Source: Bimuria novae-zelandiae CBS 107.79
Lineage: Eukaryota > Ascomycota > Dothideomycetes > Pleosporales > Didymosphaeriaceae
Direction of reading: 5' to 3'
Length of the DNA: 64,000 bases
NCBI GenBank assembly: GCA_010015655.1
Contig: ML976671.1
Location: forward strand, 684,533 to 748,532
The position numbers and the translations under genes were made by a program. Every line of letters starts with the position of its first letter. Position 1 is the first letter of the stretch. Positions 23,809 through 34,379 of this stretch are shown here, one piece after another. The notes beneath the pieces were generated by a model that was given only the letters and a program-made list of their open reading frames with translations, searched no databases and was not told where the DNA came from.

Positions 23809-25272
23809 TTAATGTCCTTCAAGTGCAGAAAGCACCTTCGGTATAACTTCTCTCTCCGTGTACTTCCAGATGAGAGTCGAGTCGTGGTTCGCCAATGTTG
23901 CTCCTGTCCAAAACGTACCGTTCTTTCCCTGTAAGCCATACAGATCCCGGTAGAACCCATTCTTAATCTCCTGGGCGCTGGTACGTAGTTGATACGGCGA
24001 GTGATTCGTAAAGAACAAAATGTCCGTCTTTCCAGTTGGAATGACACCAGTGGACTTCAGTGTCTCGAGGTGTTTAAGCAAGAGTTGTCGCCCGTCCGCG
24101 TTGGATATGGTGTTCATAGAGCCACCGTAAAAGCTCATCTTACCAGCAGCATTTGGCGAGAAGTTGAAGATACCAGGGAGACGAGCAAAGCCATATGGAT
24201 TTTGTGGGTCGACATTTGTAATGGTGGTGTTGATTCCAGGGTTATCGGTAACCCCAGCAAAGTATCCAAGGGTATGGAACTTAGAGAACAGGGATGATTC
24301 GCTGCGGCTGAGATCGAGAGCCTTCAGTTCGTTGACAAGAGGATTGATAGTTATGATCAGCTTCTTGGCGAGTATGACCTGTTCTCCGCGGGGCGTAGAA
24401 ACTACGACGCGAATGCATTTATCTTTCTTGTTCGAGCGATTGATCGACTTCGGCACCGAGTTATAGAGGACATCGCCAGCGAGGATTTTGGAAGCCGCGG
24501 TGTAAATGTCTTGATGATCGCCACTGTAACTCGCGTTAGATATATTCGTTCTTGATTGGTTCGGACTCCCACTATAGGTGAAAACCTACCTGGCAACGAC
24601 CTGGAATCCGGTAAACACCGAGTTGAGCAAGGATGGAGGAAAACCCTTCAGTACATCGACAGCGGTAGTGTTGAAGAGGTCACCCACATTCTGTAAGAAG
24701 GAGTAACATAGTGGCACAATCGCTGTAAGGTTATTGTTCTGTGCCCATGTGGTGAACGGAAGAAGCAATTCTTCTGGAACCGGAAACGGAACTTTGGCAG
24801 CCCCGGCACCATCTTCGAGGTACGGAAATCTGGAACGGTAGATGGCTAAGTATCTCTGCGCCGCATCTTGCAAAACTTGTGATCCGGCCGCCGGAACATT
24901 CGGGATGCGCTGGCCGTTGTCAAAGTTGGCGTTGACCGACTCGCTGGCGGCCACGGTGCGGAGAGCTAGAGGTACTCCTAGACGGCCTGTGACGTAGTCT
25001 TTGACCAGCTGCTCATTGTGAAGGACTTGTACGCCAACATTGACATGCCTTCCGTTGCTCTTGTCAATGTAGGTATCCGTGTGCCCCCCAAGAATGCTAT
25101 CCTTTTCTATGATGATGACCGATTTGGAGCGGTCCTTCAGACCAATAGCGGCGTACGTTCCGGCGGCTCCACCTCCAATGATTGCAACATCCTTTTCGAT
25201 GACTGAAGTTACGGTTGCCTGGCACGTGGATGCAAGCACCGTGAGAACGAGTGATGCGCTGAAAAATAACAT
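23809..25272 (-). CDS. Secreted FAD-dependent oxidoreductase (amine-oxidase-like fold)
   Basis: Two exons (25272-24590 and 24523-23809) joined across a 66-bp intron with GTAGGT, CTAAC and ACAG signals give 465 residues. Residues 1-19 form a signal peptide ending A-S-T-C-Q-A. A Rossmann FAD-binding motif, V-A-I-I-G-G-G-A-A-G, spans residues 29-38, followed by the acidic E at the end of the second strand (I-I-I-E-K-D) and L-G-G-H, typical of NAD(P)-binding_8/amine-oxidase flavoproteins such as fungal beta-cyclopiazonate-dehydrogenase-like proteins. A C-terminal F-W-T-G-A-T-L-A segment fits the FAD-closing motif. The substrate is unknown. The gene is isolated inside a repeat island yet looks intact, with no RIP damage. 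No biosynthetic partner genes adjoin it. Confidence 0.9.
24524..24589 (-). other. Intron of the FAD oxidoreductase gene
   Basis: 66 bp, 5' GTAGGT, branch-like CTAAC, 3' ACAG. Splicing restores the frame (AG|T, Ser) between the two open pieces. Confidence 0.88.
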
Positions 25273-25760
25273 GACTGAATTTATGAGTAGTCAAACTTCG
25301 CGGGCAAGTGATTGGACTTTATAGTGCGGATCCCAATGCGATTGATTACATATTTGCCTTATGCACCATTCGCAATAATTAGTAGACGAGTCACAATATC
25401 AAAGCTTACAGATGCCCAATATCGTAATTTCAGCCCCTTCGGCGGCTTTGCTTCGCGATGGCCCATCAGATGCAGCCGGGGCGATGTCCTTTGCGTGTTA
25501 TAATGAGTGCCAAGCAGAAGTACCTAGGTAAGCTACGTGCATTAACAAAAACGGGGCCACACTATTGGCTTTCGGCCAGACTCAGCGAGACTCTGCATGC
25601 ATGTACGCCATGCATACCATAGGTAGCGCCCCTATAGCACTTGCCTAGTTAACCCGCTATCCGAGCCAGTCAATATCTTGCGCAAAGTCATCGCACCAAA
25701 ACTACAGATCATCGAGGTAGGGGTCTAAAGCCTATTAGGAGGCTGCGTAGAGCGTGCTCG
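25273..25760. other. Upstream region of the FAD oxidoreductase gene
   Basis: GC-normal DNA with no readable gene; presumably contains the promoter of the minus-strand oxidoreductase. Confidence 0.4.
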
Positions 25761-26620
25761 CGTTACAACGAGGTTAATTATAAAAAAAAAAAGTTAGTAA
25801 TTAATTATTTATAAAACTCTGGTATTAAGGTTATTATTAATAATTTATATTACTTAACGCAATAAAATAATTTAAAAAAAATACTAAGTTAACTATAATA
25901 ACTATTTAAGAAAGTTATGATTTATAAGACTAAAAGGAGAAAGCTTACGCTTACTTTATATTTATTATCATTAACTTATTTTTATTATGCTTATTTTTAA
26001 AATTCTAGGCGATATTAACGCCTAGTATTAAACTACTAATATTATATAACTAATACTACTTTATTAGTAAAAAAACTTAGTATTCAAGTTACTTTAGGAA
26101 CTTATATTTTTATAATTAAACTGCATAGTAGGTAAAAATCTAGGTAAAGTAACATATCTTAAATATATAATTATTCATCCGAGTAATATAAATACTACGT
26201 TTTATATAGTAACGCCTACTGATTTAATTTTCATTAAAAATAAAATAATTTCTTTAGAAGACTTTTATAAGTCGTATAGAATTAATAAGGCTCCAGTAAC
26301 TATTTATAAACTTATATTATTAAATAAGCTAAATATTATATTTAAGTAGTCTAAGTTTAGCCTTATTTTTATTTAATTTAATAACTTCTTTAGTTAATAG
26401 TACTAATAACGCTAAGAACTAATAATACTAATAATAAAAATAGAGATAATAATTATAAGCAAGCACTTTATAGAGGTATAATAATTATAGATCTATTATA
26501 ACTCTAATATCATTGATTTATTAATTATTAATTAGTTAATCAGTTTTATAAAGAAATCGTTCACTTGCTATGCATTATAAGGAAACACAACTATAGATTA
26601 TTAAGGTAAAAATACAAGTT
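25760..26620. other. Extremely AT-rich RIP-like patch
   Basis: Mostly A/T with stops in all frames and sharp borders to GC-normal DNA on both sides. It looks like a RIP-destroyed transposon, but no domain could be recognised. Confidence 0.6.
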
Positions 26621-27720
26621 AACAGCAGGCTTCAGTTCCACAGCTATGGCCTTGTGGTATCGTCTAATACACGGTGGTGTATCAGCCGCTTCAGATTGCG
26701 TATGCAATTCCGGGTACCCCGGGACAATCCCTGAAGTTCGCAAATCTTGCTGGTGATTACCAAGTTGTCAGTACCCAAGGTAACTAGGGTGCGCATCAGC
26801 AGAAGCTGAAAAGCAACAATCTTGACATTGTTTGAATGAGTGCATTCCTCACTACAACCCAAATCTCGTAAATGTGTTTTCGAGTGCGTTCCCTTGAGCT
26901 TCAAGTCGCATCATCTGAGCTTGCACTAGTTCGTGCAGGGGTCGTCGGGTCCGGTGCATCCGCCGCCAAGCGGCCGCATTTAAATAAACACATCAACGAA
27001 ACGGGAGCTCTAAAGAAAGTTTCTTAATTTGTTTAAATAGGAGCGACCGCTAGGTGGCCGGTCTACTGAACGTGACAACCCTGTGTGCATTTGATACCAG
27101 TAAGGTACCTTTGGGTCCCTTGCTTGCAAGCACTGGAGACTGTCTTGAAAGACCGAGAGAGATGTACCTCACAGCAGGAAAATACTTACCATCTCAGCTC
27201 AAGGAAATCGGTGTGACGCGGAGGAAAGGGAAAAGGGGGTCAGGAGGTACCATTTTTATTGTTTTGTCATTTCGCCGCCTTTGGCTGGATACGGGCCGAG
27301 TTGTTGCTGGGACCCCCCCGTGGGGTACCCGCTGGTTAGCGAACCAGAACAACACGCTCTAGGCATGGACCACCATCGAGAGACTTGTTAATATGTTTTA
27401 TTGCTCCGGCTCCCGACTTCAAATTTGGCTTGGGCATGCTAGCGTATTGATGTTTGAGATGAGGCAACTCGCCACCATCCTCTGCAGATCTTAATCCCAA
27501 CTACAACAGAGTGCGTGTGATGGATCGAGAAGCGACGGCCCACGAAGTACACAATTGTCTTTTATATTGAGCAATGCGAGCTTGGGATAACGGGTAATGA
27601 AGCATTGTTTTCGGGATGTAAGAGTCCCTTCTTAATGCAGCGATGAAGAGCTGCACAAAAGATGCTCATTCCATTTTTGCTTGTAGTTTTGTAAACGCAC
27701 TGGTAACAAGTCGCTTCTCT
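26620..27720. other. GC-normal region without a recognised gene
   Basis: It contains short open frames such as 27054-27362 (102 codons) that match no family I know. No repeat units of the island are obvious until about 27.75 kb. Confidence 0.35.
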
Positions 27721-27739
27721 GGCAAGAAACGCCATAGGA

Positions 27740-28550
27740 ATGTATCCTTCGCCTTTTTAGTCAAGCTCATCGAGCGACGGCTTTTATGTTGTCGATAACA
27801 TCATGGAAATACACTCGCACGCGCCCAGAGAACTCCATCGGCGGCGGTTCTGGTGTTTTTTAGTGTGCAGTGCAGTACCTGGTAAAGAGCGGAACCTAGA
27901 GTAAGAGAGATGAAGTTATACTTCCACACCGTCTCGTCCTATATGAGCTGTTAGGTTTTTGGCGATGATGAGCATCATGATATTTACAGCACGTTATAGT
28001 TTGCTATAAAATGTTTCGGCGATGGGATTTATGTTCCGAGGCCTAATGCGCTTGAGCAGCCTGTGAGTGCGTAGCAGCAAAGTCCATCCGAAGCTCCACA
28101 TAGAAAATCCAAATAGCTGTTTTCAGACGGTGCCCAAAGTTCGTACGACGGACGTGTCGCGATCTTTTATTCCCAATCAAAGCTGGGCATAGCAGTGTGA
28201 AGAACAGAAGCAAGGCCCTAACGCGGGTAGTTTAATGTTAATAATGTTCCACTTTGTTCTTCTACGGTTATCGGATAATGATGATGAGCACTACGCTCTT
28301 CTTCACGCGAATTGTGACTTGCAAGGGCACTACTTGTGCTGCGCATCATAGTCGGTCGCGACGCTCTTTCCTATGCAAGCTTTATCAACGTTCACTCGCG
28401 AACACAGAGAGGGCATGCTCAGATTTTGATGGGATTTTAAACCCACTGCGTAAGCTCATAGTCCACTTGCTCTTTCATTTTAGTGCCGGCAGAAATTGGA
28501 TACAGATGTGGCGAGGATAAGAAGTACGGTCAAAATGACTTATTTATATC
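27740..28550 (-). repeat. Blocks III-IV: TATA/leader modules with sparse repeat units
   Basis: Minus-strand repeat cores occur near 27748-27760 (plus CTTTTTAGTC), 27780-27805, 27847-27857 and 28160-28190 (ATGCCCAGC then GGGAATAAAA). A palindrome, ATGATGAGCATCAT, is at 27965-27978, and related dyads are at 28280-28292 and 28583-28603. TATA-like boxes lie at 27915-27920 (weak, TATAAC) and 28541-28548 (TATAAATA). A leader C-T-T-C-T-G-T-T-C-T-T-C-A-C-A-C motif is near 28190-28210. Units are fewer and more eroded than in block I. Confidence 0.5.
28541..28548 (-). promoter_or_regulatory. TATA-like box, block IV
   Basis: TATAAATA on the minus strand. A dyad (GATGAGGATGACGTTCATCA) lies upstream at 28583-28602, and a GGCACTAAAA core lies about 50 bp downstream. 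Confidence 0.45.
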
Positions 28551-28655
28551 TTCGCCACCATCCTATCTTGTGATGGAAATCTGATGAGGATGACGTTCAT
28601 CACGCTTGACAGAAGCATGGCGCGTGCCTGATCCGCCTCGCGTCGTGAACATGCC

Positions 28656-28785
28656 CAGTCGTGTAGGTACAAGGTAGGGTATGATAGTTCTATTTAGCAT
28701 TATCTTAGTCCTGTGTGACACCCTATGATAAGTAATATAGTGTCTAACTTACACCTACTTTATACCTAGTCGTCCGGTGCAACTT
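28656..28785 (+). repeat. R-element copy 1
   Basis: Shares GTCGTGTAGGTACA, TTTAGCATTATCTTAGTCC, TGTGTGACACCCTA and GTCGTCCGG-like blocks with copies 2 and 3. Located about 110 bp upstream of the block IV TATA box. Confidence 0.6.
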
Positions 28786-29158
28786 CTCCTAATTGAGCGA
28801 GACACTGCCCCATGCGTTGGATTAATTGCGCGCTTTAATCCCATGATTGAAAATTCACGCTACATTAACACTTCACTAACGCACAGCGCTGTAGCGCCAA
28901 TAGACGAAAAGCCGAAGAAAGGGGCTCTCATGGATTCACGCCGCTCCGTCCCACAGGGATTATTCAGAAATATCGCGTTGGGGGTCAACTACATCACCAA
29001 GCTCACACTTTATCAATCAGCTCGATCTAGATCGGATTATCCTTGCTCAGTTCACAAAAACCCAGAAGTACTTCATATGTTCATATCTCGCAGAGAGAGC
29101 CCGGACGCCTCCATGTGGGAATATATCATCGGTTTCGGACCCATAGGTCTGTCCAGAA

Positions 29159-29240
29159 TTGATTTTTAGTCCTCTGACTGAAGTGTAGTAGTGTGAAGAG
29201 CAAGAGAACTGAAAAGGGGGCAATATTTATACTTTCACGC
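29159..29240 (-). promoter_or_regulatory. Block V TATA/leader module
   Basis: TATAAATA (29224-29231, minus) is followed by a C/T-rich leader containing CTTGCTCTTCACACT, then GAGGACTAAAAA at about 29161-29172. The same order occurs at 33.6, 33.95 and 34.27 kb. Further repeat cores downstream are weak. Confidence 0.5.
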
Positions 29241-29435
29241 CATCTCGCATACACAAGGGCTGAACAGCGTTCTCGCCATCTCATGCTTCATTTCTAATGA
29301 TTAGTAAGGTTTACCGAGAGTGCATTGACCAGCACCACTAGAAAGTACCGGTCATGTGCATCATAAAAGCGTGTCTCCTTGGTTGTTCACCGCTCAAGAG
29401 GACATGTTGGGACCACCACTTCGATTATTTGACCC

Positions 29436-29557
29436 CCAATCGTGAAGGTACAGAGTCGTGTAAGATACTTCCGTTTAGACTTGTCTTAGTCCTTTGTGTT
29501 ACCCTAGGATAAGCTACACAGTGGCCGACTATATCTATGATACATTGTACCCAGCCG
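29436..29557 (+). repeat. R-element copy 2, interrupted by the hAT element
   Basis: Matches copy 1 and the reverse complement of copy 3. The match to copy 1 resumes at 33068 (TCTGGAC versus GTCCGG at about 28771) beyond the hAT transposon, showing that the hAT element landed in this repeat. Confidence 0.6.
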
Positions 29558-31377
29558 CAGCGCGTCCAACAGTACGTACTACGGTCGGTAATCTACGGTC
29601 CGTAGTTGGTTTTTGGCAGTACGTACCGTAGTGAGGCGCCCACCGTACCGTAGTACGGCTGTACGGTTCCTAATTAGGAAGGAGGCGTGAGTAGAGCTCT
29701 AGGTGCCGGATTTGATAGATTTGATAGATCTAGCTATTTTAGGCGTAGTATATCTCTACATAGAGCAAATACGGAGCTTTAGCCCCTAACTAACTTTTTA
29801 CCCTTATTCCTATATAATCGTTAGCCTATTTATTTTATTTATCCTATTTATTATTAAATTTAATATATTAATTACTTCTTATATAAGCTTCTCTTATAAT
29901 ACGCGATTATCTTAAGTATTATGGCTATTATAACTATAACTATTAATATTAATACTATATTATACCTCTATTACCTAATGAGCTCTCTTATTACCTATCT
30001 TTTTATAATTATAATTATTATTTATTTATTCTCCCTACGTGTATCATCCGGGCTATAATAATAGTAAAGAGTTTAATATTAACTAGGCTAATTTATAGTA
30101 CAGTAAAACCTATTTTATAATTAATCATATAAGATACCGCGTGCGGCATAAATCTAAGTCTTTAAATACTTATAAAGTAGTATTAATACAGTAATATAGC
30201 GTAGAGTTAAGTTACCTAAAGAATTATATTATTAGTAAAAGGATATTCTTTATATGTAAGAAATATTATAAAGAGAGAATAGCAATCTACCTTTTTAATA
30301 TTAAGTCCAGTACTACTTATATTACTATCTATCTTAAAAAGGCGTATTTTATTAATTTAAATAAGAGTTTTATACTACTTATTTTTAACTTCTTATTAGA
30401 TCTATTTAAGAGAGCTACAGGCGTTAGATTTAGAATTTAAGTTTCATTATAGCAATGTCGTTACGTAGTAAAAGCTTACTAATATAAATTAAATAGATCT
30501 ACTATATGCCCTACTAAATAGCTATACTACACTTTCTAGGCACGTGAAAAAAGCTATAGTAAAAAGAAAGAAGTATATACTAAAGCTTTTACGCGTAGTG
30601 TAGAGTAAGATAAGTATAAATTATAATATCTAGACGTTACTAAATAATATAGACTTTTTAAAAAGTTATTACCTACTTCATGGGTACGTACGCTAAAGGA
30701 TCTACTAAGACTTTAAAATTAGATAGATTTAAAAAGACTTAAAAAAATCTAAAAATTAAAGCATTACTAACGCGCCTACTAGACTCTTAATTTTACTAAT
30801 ATAACCTACTTTTTATCCTTTACGTGGTTTTTTATAACTATATAAGTCTTACGTAAGCTTTTATTATTCTTAAAGTTATCCATAAGTATAAATTTAAGCG
30901 TGATATTTATTATTTTATATCTAATAATACTAAAAATAATAATAAGATCTTTTTTATTGTTAACAAGCTTATTAACAAGCGTTTCTATATTAGCTAATAA
31001 TACTAAATTTAATACACTAGACATGTAATAAATCTTATTATAAAAGCTTTTATATATAGTAAAAATTTAAATAAATTTAAATTTAAACTATCGCGAGCAT
31101 CGTCTATAAAATAATATATAATATTAAAATAAAAGACGTTATTAGTACGCTATATAACTTTATTAACTTAGTATACGCCTTATATAAATAATAACGGCTA
31201 TTTATAGGTATATAATAATATTTACTTAATATGGACTAGCTCTTTAACTTTAACACTTTTATTTAGTATAAAATAGTAGTATTAAGTAGTATAGTATATA
31301 CGCGACGCTACTACGTTGCCTAAAGCTTTAAAAGCTTATTTAACTCTACACTAAATATCTACGTAATGACTTTATTA

Positions 31378-31965
31378 TGTTACGATCACGAACCCCACAG
31401 GAACAAGGAGACCAGACAATTACGCCAAGGAAGTAATTATTGGCAAAATGACCAGGTCGCGGGAACACACGAAGACGCGGGGCAGCTTAGGTCAGCAGTC
31501 ACGTGACGTAGTCCCGCCTAAACGAGAAGTCCAAGGGACTACGAAAGTCCAAGGGACTACGAAAGTTCAAGGGACTACGGAAGTCTAAGGGACTACGAAA
31601 GTCCAAGGGACTACAAAAGTCCAAGGGACTACAAAAGTCCAAGGGACTACGAAGGCTTGGCAGGACTACAATAGTAATTTAGATAATAGCGAGGAACAGG
31701 ATAGATAGTATATAGCCTAATAATTTCTCTATACTTCTCCTACTCCTCGTAGTTAACTTAACATACTATAAGTATATCTTCTATAATAGATTAGTAAATC
31801 TCCTAGTTAGTAATTCTATAGTTTATTATAGAATTAGATTATTTTTAAAACCTACCTTATAGCTATCTCTAGCTTTTAACTACTAAATATCTGCAAGGCA
31901 CTTCTCCCTTGACCTATCCTCCCCTAACCTGGACTAGGCTTAGGTACGTAGAACCCCTTGTAACA
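31378..31965 (+). repeat. Solo LTR of the gypsy chromovirus family
   Basis: 588 bp, TG...CA, flanked by TATTA on both sides (31373-31377 and 31966-31970). It matches the LTRs at 1170-1684 and 7893-8407 but is less RIP-mutated. Its extra 73 bp are accounted for by four additional copies of an 18-bp tandem unit. No internal element sequence adjoins it, so it arose by LTR-LTR recombination. Confidence 0.92.
31528..31653 (+). repeat. 18-bp minisatellite inside the solo LTR (7 copies)
   Basis: Seven head-to-tail copies of AAGTCCAAGGGACTACGA (with small variants) in the solo LTR. The full-length element's LTRs contain about three. Confidence 0.85.
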
Positions 31966-33593
31966 TATTACTAGTAGTAATAATTATAATCCTTTTATTA
32001 ATAGACTATTAGATAATAACTAGGACATAGTTTAAATAATTTATAAATAATTTATAAGCTTTTTACAAAAACTATAGATTTCTTAAAGATAGTACTAGTA
32101 GTAGCAGTTTTAGTAGTTTATAGTAAATAATTTTTAATATATAAGAAATTTATAAAGTTCTTATTAATAACGTCTTTAAGTATAAGCACTACGCGCAGTT
32201 TAAATACTTATAAAATAATGTTATTTTTGCTAAGAAGAAACTTAACTTATATTTCTAATAATTAATAGTTAACTTAGGTTTATTACTTTATTACGTAGTA
32301 ACTACTCTATACTTACGTCTTTATCTTTACTAGTTTTAAACTTACTAAAGTTATTATAATAGCAAAGTTAGGAAGGCTAAAAAGTTACTTAAAAATACCT
32401 TTACTATATACTTATAAGCTAAGTAACTAGATAAAATAATAATAAAAAGTTAACTTTAAAAAATAAAGACAAGTATACGGTGCTAACTATTATAATAGCG
32501 TATTTAAGGACTTATAATTTGCCTAAATAAACTAGCATTTATTAAATTTACTAAATAACCTTTATTATTAGTCAGTAGAAGTAAGTTAAAAATAGTACCT
32601 AATTGTTTTTAAAATAGCTATAGATTACCTTTTCATACTAGCTATTTTATATAACTATAAGCGCTATTTCTTTTTTTCTAAATATATAATTACGTGCAAT
32701 TATAATTTACTATTACTAAAAATAATTAAGACCTATTAACTATAAAAGCACTAGCTAGAAAAAGACGCTATACTAAGTTACTTTAAAAATCTAATTAGCT
32801 ATATAAATAATGAAGAAAAATAAAAGGTAAAAGTTACTAAAGATAACACTACTAATATAAAGAATTTAAATAAGAATTTAAATAATGACGCTTCTAAAGA
32901 CCTTTATTTATAAAACTTTCTTAATTAGGATATATTATAACTATACTATTAATATTATACTGGCTTTTAAACCGTAGCGTATGTACCGTATTAGCTAGCA
33001 ACCGTAACGTAACCGTAGCGAGGTCGAACAGTACGTACTACGTACTGTTGGACGCGCTGCCCAGCCGTCTGGACCTAATTACACTGTATATTCGAGCAAC
33101 TTCATTGCGCATCATGCAAGCGCTTTCTAAGCGGTCCAACCCAGCTATGGGCTCCATCCATTCGAACTTTTAGTCCCATCGGCGTCGTATACGCTTTTGA
33201 GGCCCCCGCAGCCAAAGTAAAAGGTTGCGTCAAGAGCCCCGCCAAGACCACGACCAAAGAATTTGTGATTCTCAACCTTCGAGCCTCAGTTTCCTGTACT
33301 GAGCCAGGGCGAACCGGACGATGATACTCATCACCACCAATCTCGCATCAACAACAAAGACCCTCTGTAGCCGGACATCGTCTGGCCTTGAATCTAACCT
33401 CGCGCTGATCCGGAAAGCACATTGCACAGGACGACTCCGCATTTTAGAATGACCTTATCTTTTTTAAGCACGTCAGTCCGGTCATGCGATGTCATCATTA
33501 GTACATTTAGACCCATGGAGCATGCCCTGCACGGCTTAGTTTGTACCGAAGGTTGTAATGTGAAGAAGAGGATCAAGAGCGTGTGGAAGGCAG

Positions 33594-33600
33594 CTTTATA
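33594..33600 (-). promoter_or_regulatory. TATA-like box, block VI
   Basis: TATAAAG on the minus strand, followed after about 15 nt by CTCTTGATCCTCTTCTTCAC. Dyad upstream at 33650-33664. Confidence 0.45.
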
Positions 33601-33942
33601 TCTCCACTTCATCTCTTCCCACATGGACTATTCCCCGCACAGCGAAACAGATGATGAGAATCACTAGACGAGTGGCTAGTTCATACAGATATCGCATGCC
33701 GTGATTTCAACGGCTCCGCAGCGCAACATAAGAGCTTTGTCAGCGGCTCTGTACAGTAGCTCCACTAAACGAGCTGGACAACTCCATGGCGAACGCGATA
33801 CTGAGTTTATGGACTGACGATGGCCCAGCCATGTGGCCCGGATCGGCGAGTTTTTAATCCATCAGCACCGTGGCTGTACGTTTTCGTGCTCACCTGTACC
33901 CAAGCGTTGAAGTGTGAGGAGAAAAAGCAGGAGCGCGAAGGT

Positions 33943-33950
33943 CTTATATA
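33943..33950 (-). promoter_or_regulatory. TATA-like box, block VII
   Basis: TATATAAG on the minus strand, followed by CTTTTTCTCCTCACACTT. Dyad upstream at 34003-34026. Confidence 0.45.
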
Positions 33951-34263
33951 CATGTTGACTCATCCTATCTCTCACAGTTGATTCTTCTACACTGGAGTAG
34001 TTTGGTGATGCTGGTGAGTATCACCACAAGCGCTCATGCAATCTTCACGCATTCGCTTTCGAAAGTTCCAAGGATGAAGTTGCACAGAGAACTTCCAGCA
34101 AAGCCATAAAGAGTGACGTGTTTCCTTTTAGACCCGCCCACCTAGCCATGTTATCAAATGGTTTAAGTTTCGAGCCCATAAATTTCTTCGGCTGGAGTTT
34201 TTAGTACCCAGCCCGAAGCTGGGTGTCTCAGCGTGAAGATCAAAGTAAAAATGCGAGAGGGGA

Positions 34264-34270
34264 ATTTATA
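34264..34270 (-). promoter_or_regulatory. TATA-like box, block VIII
   Basis: TATAAAT on the minus strand, followed by TTGATCTTCACGCT and a hairpin (CCCAGC...GCTGGG) before ACTAAAAAC. Dyad upstream at 34356-34379. Confidence 0.45.
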
Positions 34271-34379
34271 TGCGCCGACTGGCTCAAGTCACTTGGGTTA
34301 GTGGGCAGACAGCGAATAGCGCCGCAGTGGATGAGCGGCGTCGTTTGCAGGCGTTGGTGATGCGCATCGGTATCATCAG

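Larger units (their letters stand above)
30100..32830 (+). pseudogene. hAT transposase relic (BED finger and hATC dimerisation domain)
   Basis: Reading through stops, about 30235-30360 gives F-F-I-C-K-K-Y-Y-K-E-R followed by I-K-S-S-T-T-Y-I-T-I-Y-L-K-K-A-Y, a BED zinc-finger remnant in which second Cys and His codons appear changed by C-to-T/G-to-A. About 32610-32790 matches the C-terminal hATC dimerisation domain (I-D-Y-L, R-Y-F-F-F-S-K-Y-I-I-T, K-H-stop-L-E-K-D-A-I). The middle is interrupted by the solo LTR. No functional protein is possible. Confidence 0.75.
29558..33059 (+). mobile_element. hAT-family DNA transposon with perfect 8-bp target duplication
   Basis: A 3,502-bp element beginning CAGCGCGTCCAACAG and ending with its exact complement CTGTTGGACGCGCTG, flanked by CCCAGCCG at 29550-29557 and 33060-33067. 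CAG...CTG ends and an 8-bp duplication are diagnostic of hAT. The roughly 130-bp subterminal regions are GC-normal and packed with TACGG/CCGTA and GTACGTAC motifs, likely transposase-binding sites. The interior is AT-rich and RIP-like, with a decayed transposase and a nested solo LTR. Confidence 0.93.
33068..34275 (-). repeat. Blocks VI-VIII: three TATA/leader/dyad modules with repeat cores
   Basis: Three minus-strand modules share one order: a dyad at 33650-33664, 34003-34026 and 34356-34379 (consensus GATGATGAGTATCATCAC), then a TATA-like box at 33594-33600, 33943-33950 and 34264-34270, then a leader with CTTGATCCTCTTCTTCACA or CTCCTCACACTT or TTGATCTTCACGCT, then a core such as GGGTACTAAAAAC (about 34200). 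A fourth dyad lies at 33320-33334. Downstream cores include AACATGGCTAGG near 34143-34155. No long frame is open; a 76-codon minus frame at 33394-33624 overlaps the TATA box and is not convincing. Confidence 0.5.

Noticed and set aside
27054..27362. 102-codon plus-strand frame
   Set aside because: No recognisable domain and no supporting splice or promoter context.
33394..33624. 76-codon minus-strand frame with a hydrophobic N-terminus resembling a signal peptide
   Set aside because: Its start codon lies upstream of the TATA-like box of block VI, and the rest has no motif.
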